From Hymenopus coronatus (taxonomy: Eukaryota; Arthropoda; Insecta; Mantodea; Hymenopodidae): 64,000 bases of DNA. The position numbers and the translations under genes were made by a program. The stretch covers positions 40,352,001 to 40,416,000 of the forward strand of contig CM060895.1 in assembly GCA_030762935.1 (NCBI GenBank), in the 5' to 3' direction. The number at the start of each line of letters is the position of its first letter. The first letter of the stretch is position 1. The notes under the pieces were generated by a model, which was not told where the DNA came from, searched no databases, and was given only the letters and a program-made list of their open reading frames with translations. This document shows positions 43,956 to 55,237 of the stretch, piece after piece.

Positions 43956-44756
43956 GTATTCATTACACGTCGTTTACATTCAATGTGGAAGATAGACCAG
44001 CACATACAAAGAAAATCTTTATTACAGACATGGAATGTTATATCAGGAAATTGTTGTGACATAATTTAAAGGCCTGACATTTTGTAAAGAGGTCATATGA
44101 TGTTTTAACGATAGGAGAAATTATGACCGTCTGCTGCAATAAAGATGCGGGCTTTTGGTCATAGCAAAAACCTAATGTCATAAGGTCATAACGTTACCTT
44201 CAGGTAGGTAAACATCCGTGATCTTTAAGCTGCCACACCTTTGCTTGTCTTTGGCCAGGCAGGGAGAGGGGCAAGGAGTACTGAAGGTAACGCCTTTAGT
44301 CTGCACTGTAAATAATGGCAAGTCAGAAATTAATCAGAAGTAATGATGCTTTACCGATGAAAATGCCCTTCAAGGGTCTTAAGACGCATTTGACTGATCA
44401 ACCTTGAAAACTGCATACTTATGCGGAAATGCCTTGTAACATAAAATGGAGTAATCGAGACTTTCGCATGTTGTTATGGATTAATAAATTACAGACGCTA
44501 TATTTCTAGAAGAAGGCCGCTTTTTCCAAGGTAAAACTTTGTTAACTAATATTTCGTACTCAAGGAATTTGTGACCATAAAATTAGACGAAACAAAGATG
44601 TGCAATCAAGGCGAAATGAAAGCATGAGGTTACGCCGCTGAAAAAAATTGTTTCAAGATTAATTCACAGAAGACGAACTGGCCAATGGACTAAGCTAGTA
44701 TGGGTGGTCAAAGCAGTGTTGCTAACTGTCTCCAGAGAGATTGATAACACCAGAAA
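43956..44756. other. No feature recognised
   Basis: Mixed composition. The 14-mer GCAGTGTTGCTAAC at 44713-44726 recurs in inverse orientation at 51745-51758 and may be a transposon-end remnant. Confidence 0.35.
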
Positions 44757-44948
44757 GACATCGTGGCCAAGTGATTAGACCACACGCATCTCACCTAGGC
44801 GGCCTGGATGCAATCCAAAGGGACCGCATGTGGGATTTGTGGTGGACAAAGCGACGCAATTTTTTCCACCAGTGCTCCATCTTCACTCCATATATCATCA
44901 GTGCCATCGCCTGCGGCGTCATAGACGTTAAACACGAAACAATCTAAT
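44757..44948 (+). mobile_element. SINE family 3 copy
   Basis: Head CATCGTGGCCAAGTGATTAG (tRNA-Ser/Leu-like box A), decayed box B (GGATGCAATCC), body GTGGGATTTGTGGTGGACAA, CACCAGTGCTCCATCTTCAC, tail GTTAAACACGAAAC. Confidence 0.75.
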
Positions 44949-45151
44949 TAATTAATTTAAAAAAATAAAAAGTATATTTTTTCAGGGGTACCAATATTTT
45001 AAACCCATTCACATAAAAATGTTGGTATTGCTATTAAAGAAAATTTCAAAATATTTGCTTTCTCCTTATTTTACAACTTAACTGCAATAAGCATAGAAAG
45101 TACCGGATTCTAAACCCAGGCGCGTGCGCGCGCAGATTTAAGTTTTAGCAC

Positions 45152-45262
45152 CTCAACGGGGCTATTTCAAGTTAAAATCAGTCCGTTCTCCACTGGCATA
45201 TTTTAATTTGAAATAGCCCATCGAGTTCTGCAACTATTTTAACTTGAAATAGCCCCGTTGAG
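45152..45262. repeat. 27-bp perfect inverted repeat with a third, tandem copy
   Basis: The 27 bp at 45152-45178 (starting CTCAACGGGGCTATTTCAAG) recur as an exact reverse complement at 45236-45262. Between them (about 45199-45235) lies a third, direct copy of the right arm with changes (AATTTGAAATAGCCCATCGA), sharing GAGTTCTGCAACT with the right arm and so forming a 36-bp tandem. Confidence 0.85.
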
Positions 45263-45329
45263 TTCTGCAACTCTTTAAAAGCATGGACGAATATCTGCAT
45301 ATGTTAAATACGGGGTAGTTGGACCACCT

Positions 45330-45552
45330 GGTGTATGTGTGCGTGAACGTATTACCTACTAAAAACGAAACGTCTGTCAAACACCAAGTTCAGTCTCTTC
45401 AAGGAAGTAAGGTTTTACAGAAAATGCTCAACCCAAAATACCGCTAGCAGGAAAAATATCTCAATAGTTTTCATTTTCTCAAACATGACGCTTTAAGGAT
45501 TTGGATTAAAATACCAAATGTTCAGGATAATACACGACAGATAAAATGTAGG
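45330..45552 (+). mobile_element. PAL fragment 25, middle part
   Basis: Decayed match from the microsatellite site (GGTGTATGTGTGCGTGAACG) through ACGAAACGTCTGTCAAACAC to GGATTTGGATTAAAATACC and ACACGACAGATAAAATG. Both ends are lacking. Confidence 0.6.
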
Positions 45553-46150
45553 AAAGATAGAGTGGGCTGAAAAATTCAATACCATAGCCGGCGTTTGGAT
45601 CATGGAGCACTTGCTCTCCATCTATGAGTACAAAAATAACTAAAATTATATAAAATGGAACCAATGTTTTCCTTCATTCTTAAAAGTTTCCAGTTACTCT
45701 AAACACTACCACATCAACATGTCGACACAGTATTAAATTCCCTAACTGACTCGTACAGCTCTCCTAATAATTAAATTACTATGTGAGTACTTAACGTTAA
45801 TAACTAAGAAACACTGCTAAACGTACCAAACTATGCTAAGTAAAAAAATAATATATAATTTCCATGAACTAAAGATATATGTTTAAATAAGACGAGAGAA
45901 AAAAACAGGTGCTGACAATTACCTGGTAATGCATTGAATAACAATAGAAATGACATTATAATAGGCTTGACTTTGATGACACATGTAGTGACGAGGTCAG
46001 CAGCAAAGATGGAAAGACCCTTTTAAGCGCTTACAGGCTTGAAAGCGTTCCGTTCGCTTTGTTGCCGCCTGGGTATCTAAATCGGGTGACTTCTAAACGC
46101 GACATGTAAAACGTGTCAACTTCAGCGGAAAACTACCATAAACCTTGGCA
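45553..46150. other. No feature recognised
   Basis: AT-rich spacer. Confidence 0.35.
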
Positions 46151-47013
46151 ATTTTTACTTCATCTATACGTACTGTGTACATAGTGTATAGAGAAGGTAT
46201 TGCACTTCACCACAAAATTCTATACCGAGATTTCACCGGAAATATATGTTTTAGGGTCCCCTGTATCCAAAAAAAAGTATTTTCAGAAAAAGGTCCGTGT
46301 GTCTGTGAACACGATAACTCAAAAACGAAAAGTCGGTAAAATATCAAACTTCGTATTTAAGTTTAGTATTTTCCAGGGATGCGACACGAAGATTTTGAGA
46401 AAAATCCCCCCACCCCAAACTACCCTTTACTTGGAACTTTTTTCGAAAATTTTGATTTTCTAAAAAATGGCTCTAATGATTTTGATTAAAATATCGTATA
46501 TTAAAGATATTTACCTGACAAATAAAATGCATATTTTGAATTTTCTGGGAATAGCCTTTGAAGACTACTTTATTCTGGGTCAATTTTACGGAATTTTGCA
46601 TAACTGCTAAACCGGAAGAGATGCACAAAAACTTACAACACAACAAATGTACAACACTTTAAAACACACAATATATGTTATATACATTTTTTTTCGTGGA
46701 GTTGATTGTTTTTGAGATATTCCTTGTTTTTGGTTTCAGCTATAAAAACTTATACCTTTCACATACAGTACTTTGTAAACTGTATCCATACAAACAAAGA
46801 AACTTCAGTCACATAGCCACCAGCTTTTGACTATCTCTTTAACCTATGGCACTCCCTTATTTTGCTTCTACTTACAAGGAAGAAGGTAATAAGACTATTT
46901 CTGCTAATTATTTCTCGATTAGAATGAAGTAAAAAGAAGCATAAGTTTTTTAAAAATAATTTGTTGCAGAGATGCAGAGAAAGTCATGTGAATGAAACAG
47001 ATCAGATTTTTTA
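46151..47013 (+). mobile_element. PAL copy 26, full length (about 863 bp)
   Basis: Both ends intact: ATTTTTACTTCATCTATACG with GTACATAGTGTATAGAGAAG, and GAGAAAGTCATGTGAATG with AACAGATCAGATTTTTTAAG. The fixed site is short (GGTCCGTGTGTCTGTG). A well-preserved copy that would anchor a consensus. Confidence 0.9.
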
Positions 47014-47382
47014 AGCTCATAGTACCCCTCCTGAACAGTACAGCCCAACATTGTCAATCTCCAATGGGTATCGGAATAATCGACTCCAGAAAGACCCTTT
47101 CAATGTGGCAACGCTGCGGTTTCACTCGTTGCAAGGCCAGTCATCTGTGTTTTGAGAAAGGAGCAGGCCAAAAATGACATCATTGAAGAAATTGTAAGGG
47201 GAAATTTCCACACAATTATTCTAAAACAAAACAGGTTTTCTCATTTTTCTGTTTGAACATGTAGAAGTTTGAAAGTGTTTGTCTCTCAAGAATTTCAACC
47301 ATCATTTTATTATTTACATTTCGAGTTTCTATTTCAGTAATTACTGAAGTTCATGGCAGAATAGTAGCTTTCTTTTGTATTC
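47014..47382. other. No feature recognised
   Basis: Short spacer between two full-length PAL copies in the same orientation. Confidence 0.35.
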
Positions 47383-48194
47383 CTTACTTTCTCTACACAT
47401 ACTATGTACGTAGTGTATAGAGAAGATATTGTATTGCACTCAAAATTCGATATCTAGATTTCACCGGAAATATATGTTTTGGGACCCCTTGAATACAAAG
47501 AAGTATTTGTGTGGGCAGTATAGCCCAAAAAAGAAAAATTCATTAAATACCAAACTTGATATTTAAGTTCAATACCTTCAAAGGATGCGACACGAAGATT
47601 TTCAAGAAAATTCCCAAACTTCAAACATAACATGAAAAAATAAATAGAAAATGTTGATTTTCTCAAAAATGGCCCTAACGATTTTGATTAAAATTTTTAT
47701 ATTCAATTTATTTATATGACAAATAAAATGTATACATTGATTTTTCTGGGAGTAGCCTCTGAAGACCTCTTTATTCAGGTTGATTTTTACTGAATTTTGC
47801 ATAACTGATAGACCGTAAGAGATAGACAAAAACTTACTATACAAAAACAGTTATCGATAAAACACACTTTATGTTATGAAGTTGGCATTTTTCAGGATAT
47901 TCCTTGTTATTGATTTCAGTTTTAAAATAAACCTTTCTCATACCGGAACTTGTCAACGTTTGGCCACGCAAAGAAACGGATTTCAATCCCATATTAACAA
48001 CATTTTAAAACATTTGACTGTCGTTTCAGCCTAGAGTATTCCCTTATTTCTATTCTTCTTATAAGGATCTACGTAAGAAGACCATTTCTGCTAATGTTTA
48101 TCTCGATTAGATGTAGGTAAAAGAATAAGCTTATTAAAATAATTTGTTACAGAGATGTACAGAAAATCATTTGAATGGACCACATCAGATTTTA
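47383..48194 (+). mobile_element. PAL copy 27, full length
   Basis: Starts CTTACTTTCTCTACACATAC, CTATGTACGTAGTGTATAGA and ends CACATCAGATTTTATTTT. The microsatellite region is shortened (AGTATTTGTGTGGGCAGTAT), as is the block around CCCAAACTTCAAACATAAC. Confidence 0.85.
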
Positions 48195-48337
48195 TTTTAC
48201 ATAATATTTCCATTATTAATCTTGCTCTATTGTTTACAAGAAAATTAACAACCATAGAGATAAGGCTGAAATAAATTTTGGATTATTCAGAACCACAACT
48301 GCAACTTTCACTTAATAATTCAGCTTTAACTGCTCTT

Positions 48338-48365
48338 TTAATGTGAATGTAACATCTGATTTTTG
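48338..48365 (+). mobile_element. PAL terminal scrap 28
   Basis: TTTAATGTGAATGTAACATC followed by TGATTTTT matches only the last 28 bp of the non-palindromic end. Confidence 0.4.
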
Positions 48366-48880
48366 TTAATATTGAAATGACAAGTTGTAGCAATACTTAT
48401 AGGTGTTTTAATAGGATGGAGAAGTAGAATTGCAGAAATTCGAATTTAAGGGTGTTGTGTTTCCAAAATATCTTAAAGAAGGTGTGAAAACTTGACATTT
48501 TGCAAGATGGATGAGGAAATTAGCCAATCAGTGATTAAATTCATAGAGTTAGTGTTTAAAACTGAGGGATGTTCTGTACCACACCTGCACGTGGAGCAAC
48601 TATCAATATGACCTCGACCTTGCTCCGACCTGCCGCGCCTTCTTCGGAAGTGGAGGCCCAGGAACTCGTCAGGGTCATAGCACGGACTCTTCTCTAATTT
48701 CGACTCCGGGATGAAATCTGGGTCACTGTTGTCGTTCTAAAGCAAATCCTATAGGTTTTAAGATGAAATTTAGAACTTCGAGGTTTGCTATCTTCTCGTA
48801 GATACCCGCAAAATTTTCTTGAAGATCTGATTCATATTGATGAATTAAGTTTTTTTTGTTTTTCCTTCTGAAAACTGCCG
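48366..48880. other. No feature recognised
   Basis: 48590-48720 is more GC-rich; no family is recognised. Confidence 0.35.
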
Positions 48881-48890
48881 TAGTGTTTTT

Positions 48891-49083
48891 ATAGTGTATA
48901 ATAATAAAGCGATAATACTGATGACACGTGGAATGAAGATGGAGTACCGGTGGATTGCAATGGCGGGGGAACCCGGAGAAAACCCGCGTCGCGTTGTCCG
49001 CCACAAATCCCACATGCGGTCGCCTAGAATCGAACCCGGGTCTTGATAAAATATGAGTGGTCTAACCACTTGGCCACGTTAAG
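48891..49083 (-). mobile_element. SINE family 3 copy, probable target duplication
   Basis: AATAATAAAGCGATAATACT, GGCGGGGGAACCCGGAGAAA, GTCCGCCACAAATCCCACAT, box B reversed (GAATCGAACCCGGG), box A reversed (TAACCACTTGGCCACG). TAGTGTTTTT (48881-48890) and TTAGTGTTCTTTT (from about 49084) may be the target duplication. Confidence 0.75.
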
Positions 49084-49107
49084 TTAGTGTTCTTTTAATT
49101 GTATTTA

Positions 49108-49565
49108 AAGCCATGATACATTTCAGGAAGAAACTCTTAGTTGAGGAACTATGTTCCGCTCCAAGCATTAACGGATTCTCCTCCTTTACTGGGCCTCTCG
49201 TCTTGTTCTAGATTTGAAAATGGGTACGATACAGGTAATATCAAATAATCCCTTGCCGCTACAGCCCTTACGAGCCCGGCCTCACGCCCACTTATGCAGA
49301 TGTGGACGATCATCTAACCAATAGGAGAGGTTATGTAGCCAGCATCGCGTATCCCCTATCCCGAATGTTGGATATCATGCTGGGATCGGTGCCTATCGTA
49401 GCTACTCACTTTCATCGCGATGTTGAGTGGGCACCGGAGCCTGAAATCAACACCCTCATGGATGAGATCGAAACCGGGGGCACTACGCCGGGAACCGGAG
49501 CACTACGCCCTAGCCCACTGCGCTGGACTTAACGATACAACCGGAATTATGATGAACTTTACTTC
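49108..49565 (+). repeat. 450-bp repeat unit, copy A
   Basis: Shares with copy B (50335-50808), in the same order: GGAAGAAACTCTTAGTTGA, ACAGCCCTTACGA, CGGCCTCACGCCCACTTA, CGATGTTGAGTGG, GCCCTAGCCCACTGC and AACTTTACTT. Gaps and substitutions between the copies are many. The class is unknown; it may be a dispersed repeat or a local duplication. Confidence 0.7.
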
Positions 49566-50326
49566 TTTTTACTTTCTCTACACATACTATGTCCAAAGTG
49601 TATAAAGAAGGTATTGCACCCACAAATTCCATACCGAGCTTTCACCGGGAATACATGCTTTGGGTTCCCCTGAATTAAAAAAAAAAAAAGTTCGCGCGCG
49701 CGTCTTTAGGCACCATAGCTCAAATAGACCGTTAAATATCAAACTTGGTATTTAAGTTTGGTATCTTCCAGGTATGCGACACAAGATTTTCAAGAAAAAA
49801 AACCCACCTCCAATTGCCCTTTAAATGGAACATTTTTCGAAAAATTTTATTTTCTCAAAAATGGCACTAACGATTTTGATTAAAATGTCGTATATTAAAG
49901 ATATTTATATGACTAATAATATTATTATATTTTATATCTTCAATCTTCTGGGAATAGCCTTGAGGATCTTTTTATTCTAGATGAGTTTTTACAGAGTTTA
50001 CATAACGGTTAAACCGGAAGAGATAGACAAAAACTTACAACACAAAAATTGTAGCTCGCGTTAAAACACAATTTATGTCATATACGTTTTTATGTAGAGT
50101 TGACCGTTTCCGAGATATTCCTTGTTATTGGTTTCTGCTTTAAAATACTTTTCCCATGCGGGAATTTGTCAACTCCTAGCCATACAAATAAGCAAGTAAT
50201 AAGACCAGTTTTGCTAATGTTTATCTCGATTAGCATTATGTAGATAAAATAAAAACTTTTAATAAGCATAGTTTGTGTATAGAACAGCTAGAGAAAGTTA
50301 TGTAAATGTAGCACGTCTGCTTTTTT
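49566..50326 (+). mobile_element. PAL copy 29, between the two 450-bp units
   Basis: Starts TTTTTACTTTCTCTACACAT and ends CACGTCTGCTTTTTTG. It lies exactly between the direct repeats. The palindrome is damaged (CTATGTCCAAAGTGTATAAA), and the region just before block 8 is shortened (AGCCATACAAATAAGCAAGT). Confidence 0.8.
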
Positions 50327-50334
50327 GATAAAGC

Positions 50335-50808
50335 ATTCGCTCCTTAATACATTTCTGGAAGAAACTCTTAGTTGAAGAAACTATGCTCCGATACAAGCAT
50401 TAACAGGGTTTCCCTACCTTTATTGGAACTCTTATTTTGGGTCTTAAAATGGTTACAAGGAATAATAAATAATCATGTGCTGCGCTACAGCCCTTACGAT
50501 CCTGGGATTATCAACCCGACTACCGGCCTCACGCCCACTTACGCGAGGTGATTCATCATTCAACTGATGCCGGTGAGGTGATGTGGCCAACATAACGCAC
50601 TCCCAGCTGGAGTGCTGGCTATCATAGTCGGGATCGCCGCCTATTGCAGTCCTCAGTTTGATTACGATGTTGAGTGGCACCGGTCCTCATGGGGGGGGGG
50701 GGGCACCCGGGAGCATTCCATGGCCGAAAAATAGAGAACTGTGCCCTAGCCCACTGCACCCCGGCGCAGCATTTACGATATAGCCGGGATTACCATAAAC
50801 TTTACTTA
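50335..50808 (+). repeat. 450-bp repeat unit, copy B
   Basis: Direct repeat of 49108-49565. Contains a 12-13 nt G run at about 50691-50703 that is absent from copy A. Confidence 0.7.
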
Positions 50809-50839
50809 CCGTGATAGAACGTATTTACGTAATTACCAT

Positions 50840-50935
50840 GTGCCGACCCTTAACGTAACGGGAAGGAAAATTTTGACTTTGCACCGCTTTTTACACCACA
50901 AATCCCACGTAGGGTGTCTGGGATCGAAGACAGGA
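50840..50935 (-). mobile_element. SINE family 3 fragment
   Basis: CACCGCTTTTTACACCACAA, ATCCCACGTAGGGTGTCTGG and GATCGAAGACAGGAC resemble the lower head and body of family 3 in reverse. Short and decayed. Confidence 0.45.
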
Positions 50936-50937
50936 CT

Positions 50938-51182
50938 TTTTTTTTTTTAATGCAGTTCCGAGGTCTGGTTGGGACTCCGGCACTGTATGCGCCTTTTCCA
51001 TTTTCCTAACCTTTTTACTGTGTTTGCTGTTTGATTACAGCTTTTGCTGTTTTTTTATTTTTTTTCACAATTGCACATTTCACAAACATATAAACACCCA
51101 AACCCAAGGCGGGACTCGAACACACGATCCCCTGCGCCACGAAGCACCAAAGCGAGACACTTTAGCGAGCGCGGCCATGGTG
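50938..51182 (-). mobile_element. SINE of another family, tRNA-like head, minus strand
   Basis: Read in reverse, CCATGGCCGCGCTCGCTAAA (box A region) and GATCGTGTGTTCGAGTCCCG (box B) form a tRNA-like head near 51182. It is followed by a 150-bp body, and the T run at 50938-50950 is the A tail. The plus-strand 66- and 75-codon frames here are not genes. Confidence 0.6.
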
Positions 51183-51334
51183 AGAGTGGTTTATTTCTAT
51201 ACCTCTCATCTTTGCAGGACTTAAGCCCCCAACGAACTTGCATTAGAATGCCTTGGGTTAGATCTCAGTAGAACAACTATGGATCACAGAATCCCCGCAT
51301 CGTTTTTATCAGCTGATACGAGGATGATAAAGGA

Positions 51335-51425
51335 TTTTGTTTAATAACGTTTAATGCCCGCTCTTATTGCAAACAGCACCACAGGTGGCGACAATGTCTT
51401 GACATGGAATGATATAATAATTGCG
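51335..51425 (-). mobile_element. SINE family 3 tail fragment
   Basis: TTTAATAACGTTTAATGCCC, GCTCTTATTGC and GGTGGCGACAATG match the tail-proximal part of family 3 in reverse. The head is absent. Confidence 0.45.
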
Positions 51426-52150
51426 AAAGAAATGTTGTGAAGGAAAAGTTACCGGTCTGATTAAAGTATTTTCTCGACATTTATCGGTTATAATAAGCAA
51501 GAAAACCTGGAAGATACCTCATAGGTCTTTAAGTTGACATGTTGAAGTATTTCTCCTTATATTTTCCACACATTTCCACCGATGGCAGTAGGAATAGCAA
51601 ACACATCTGGTTGCATGTCTCTTACAGAGCAGCCTAAATCGCTTTCTCAATACACCCAGTCTATAAAATTACAGCTCGTAATTTTTGGCCGGAGGTTACC
51701 TTTTAGATTTCCGAGAGAATGGTAGATGAATTATCACTGGCTAAGTTAGCAACACTGCAGGGTCAGTAAAACTAGAAAACAAAACAAAGGTCGTGTACAA
51801 GGTCCAGAATTACGAAAACAGCCAAAAGCAAGAGGCGTATGAGGAAATAATTACATTGAACAGGTTTTTCCTGACACATTTAATATTGCGTGATTAAGTT
51901 CTATGAATCACGTTACAGAATGCAGAACCGTTTCCGATAATTCTAGTTCCTCTCGGACTTCCACATTCATTCCTTTAGTTGAAATTTTTAAGCAAGCAAA
52001 CCTTTATTGATTGGAATTCTAAAATTGTGCATTGTTTTCTATTAATCATAATTGCTTTTAATAATGCAAATATGAAATGTTTATGGGCAGAAATTACCGT
52101 CAAAGTGTAAATGAATAAGCAAATTAATATATTTCGTATATGGGAAGCAC
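51426..52150. other. No feature recognised
   Basis: Holds the inverted 14-mer GTTAGCAACACTGC (51745-51758) noted at 44713. Otherwise nothing identifiable. Confidence 0.35.
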
Positions 52151-52945
52151 AAAAATCTGATGCATTCCATTCACATGATTTTCTCTACATCTTTTAACAA
52201 ATTATTGTTAGAAAGCTTATTCTTCTATTTCATGCTACTCGTGATGGATATTAGCAGAAACGGTTTTATTACATATTTTTTTCTTATAAGTAGAAGGGAA
52301 ATAAGCAAATACGCTAGGCTAAATCGATAGTCAAATGTTTTAAAATGGGGTTGCTATGGGATTGAAATAGATTATTTGCATGGCCAGGAGTTCACACTTC
52401 CCGGTTGAGAAAAGTATAAGAGACCAATAACAAGTAATATCTCAAAAACGGTCAACTCTACGGAAAAAAAAGAATATAACATAAATTGTGTAATTTAACG
52501 AGATCTACATTTTTTGTGTCGTACGTTTTTGTCTAGCTTTTACGCTTTACTGCTATGCAAAATTCCGCAAAATTCATCCAAAGAAAAGACGTCTTCAGAG
52601 GCTATTCCAGAAAATCTAAGATATACATTTTATTTTCCATGTAAATAAAATATCTTTAATATTTGATATTTAAATCAAAATCGTCAATGCCATTTTTGAG
52701 AAAATCAAAATTTTCGAAAATGTTTCCAAGTAACGAGTAATGGGGGAACTTTCCTCAAAATTTTCGTATTGCATCCTTGGAAATACTCAACTTAAATACT
52801 AAGTTTGGCATTATGCTGTCCACACACACACAAGAGCGCGCGCATTATTAAGAGGACCCTAAAAGATATATTTCAGGTGAAATCTCAGTATCGCAGTTTT
52901 GTGGAATACAATACTCTCCTATCTATGTAAATTTTACATACGTAT
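52151..52945 (-). mobile_element. PAL copy 30, near full length
   Basis: Left end AAAAATCTGATGCATTCCAT, CACATGATTTTCTCTAC; inner blocks intact; right end decayed (CTATGTAAATTTTACATACG). The terminal AGAAAGTAAAA is not recognisable. Confidence 0.85.
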
Positions 52946-53495
52946 TATATCGGCAAAAATGTAGTAATGAATAACGCATGAGTGAGATTCAGTTTGATAG
53001 ATTAAGTAACGGATTTACATGAATTTTTCACACAAAAGCAGGTATAGTATCATTTTTTTTATCGGTGTCTGGAAGTTATTTCATTACTACCGCAAGCATT
53101 AAATTTTAAAGTTTGAAGAGAAATTGAAAGTCTCCTGTAAAGCTGAAAGCACAGAGAAACTAGGACAGATTGAGTGACGTCACAGCTTACCACGAATATG
53201 GAAAACTAATAAGCGAACTAGACGCGCAGTCTGCCGATAATACCCTTGTACAATGTGGCGGTCAAGGACTCCAGCTAATATGATGCAAATTATTACTTGG
53301 CCATTCTAAGTGACGGGAGCTATAAAGATATAATTTATTGTCTTGAGTTAGTTCACATGCTCTGTTAATTACGCCTGTGAATTAAACAAGTTTAGAGAAA
53401 ATTAGGCTAATACATTTCCAAAACCTTTTAATAGATAATTAGTTGCCAAATAAGCTGTATCAATCGGTTTTCTGCCCCAAGGATGGTCCATCGCA
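52946..53495. other. No feature recognised
   Basis: AT-rich spacer. Confidence 0.35.
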
Positions 53496-54695
53496 TTTTA
53501 CTTTCTCTACTACGTTCATAGAAGGTATTCGATATTGAGAAAAATATGTTTTCAGGACCACAGAGTCCAAAATAAGCAATTTAGAAAAACATCCGTGTGC
53601 GTGCCTGTAGCGGGTAAGTAGGGGCCTTTAAATACAAAAATTGGTATTTAAGCTCAATATCTTTCCAAAGTTATAACACAAGATTTCTAAACAAATCTCT
53701 TACCTTCAACAACTCTTTACATGGAACAATTTTTCGACTTTCTCAAAAATGATTCATAACGACTGTATCATATATTAAGGATATTTGCATGAAAAAATCT
53801 AATGTGTTCCATTCACATGACTTTCTCTAGCTGTTCCGCAAACAAACGTTTCTTACAAAAGCTTATTTTTTTTAATCTACATCATGCTAATCGAGATTAG
53901 AACGGGTATGTACTTGAACTCTTTGTAAGCTGAAGAGAAATAGGAGAATACACAAGGCTGAAAGCTTTAAACACTGTTTGTTATGTGAAACAATTGAAAT
54001 TCCATTCTCTTTGCTTTCGAGGAGTAAACAAAAGACAGAGGAAAAAAAATGACGCACCGTTTGCGAAACGTTTAAGTAGCTTAAAATTGCAGCTAATAAC
54101 GCGGAGCATCTCGTAAACATCTATTATACAACAATTGCATAAATTGTGTGTTTTAACAAGATCTACATTTTGAAGGTGAAGAGATCTTCAGAACTATTCC
54201 CAGAAAACTTAAGACATCCATTTTATCTGTGTTAAATTTATCACAATAAATGTATAAATTTATCCAATTTATTTTTTTAATATACGGAACTTTAATTAAA
54301 TTGGGTGGAACTATTTTTGAGAAAAACAAAATAGTCAACAATTTTTCCATGTAAAGGGTAGTTTGCAGTGGAGGATTTTTCTTAAAAATCTTAGTGCTGC
54401 ATCGATTAAAGATGTTAACTTAAATACCAAACTTGGTATTTTACGATCCTTTATTTTTTGACCTATGCTGTCCAGAGACATACACACACAAGTATGGACT
54501 TTTTTTTTCTAAAAATGCTTTTTCGGATTCAGGGAACCTAAAAATATATATTTGCGGCGAAAACTCTAGTCGAATTTTTGGATGGAATAAAATTACTTTC
54601 TCTATGTCATATGTACATTATACAGAATTGCTACAAAAATAATGAAATGTATGTGTTAAGTTTTCTGAGAACAGCATGCGAAATCACCTTCACTT
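53496..54695 (+). mobile_element. PAL copy 31, interrupted by PAL copy 32
   Basis: 53496-53791 runs from TTTTACTTTCTCTACTACG to TATTAAGGATATTTGCATG. 54640-54695 resumes with AATGAAATGTATGTGTTAAG and TTTTCTGAGAACAGCATGCG, the next consensus block. After 54695 a SINE begins and PAL does not resume. Confidence 0.75.
53792..54639 (-). mobile_element. PAL copy 32, full length, antisense inside copy 31
   Basis: Left end AAAAAATCTAATGTGTTCCA, CACATGACTTTCTCTAG; right end CTTTCTCTATGTCATATGTA, CATTATACAG with decayed AAAGTAAAAA. It is inserted in the A-rich target GACAAATAAAATG of copy 31. Confidence 0.85.
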
Positions 54696-54705
54696 GGTGG
54701 CGATT

Positions 54706-54955
54706 CTTTTTTTTTATATTTTTTTTAACCTAACACCCTTTAACCTAGTTGGCCATATGAATGAAATTGGTGACATTATGGTCAAATGATCTCGGGGTCC
54801 ATAGCGCTTAAAATTACTCTACATTCTCTTTTCAGGATAAGGGAAAACCCCGAAAAAAAACCTTATCCGGGTAACTCACCCTAAGCGAGATTCGAACTCG
54901 CGACATGTGGAATGTGAGGCAGGTACACTACCCCACACTACCTACGCAGGCTAGA
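54706..54955 (-). mobile_element. SINE family 1 copy
   Basis: Reversed A tail (TTTTTTTTTATATTTTTTTT), AACACCCTTTAACCTAGTTG, GATCTCGGGGTCCATAGCG, AAGGGAAAACCCCG, CTTATCCGGGTAACTCACCC, box B reversed (GCGAGATTCGAACTCGCGA), then head GGAATGTGAGGCAGGTACAC. Also present at 60170 and 63784. Confidence 0.8.
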
Positions 54956-55237
54956 CGGCATTTTCTATAATGTTCTATAACTATTAAATGCTAAGCGATA
55001 GTCGAATACTTACTACATGAAAACAAATGCAACTTGTTCGTAATAAGTTCTTTAATGTCATAGTCATTAACCAGATATCTTCCATACTTGATCATTCTTT
55101 CTAAATGCCTTCGATCCGGCGTTTCTCACGATTGCATGGAAAAAGTATAGCGTGTTAAGGTCACTATATAGTGAACGTTTCAGTATTGCTTTTACCTTTG
55201 TGCCTATAACGAAATGTGTGTAATGCAGCTATAATAC

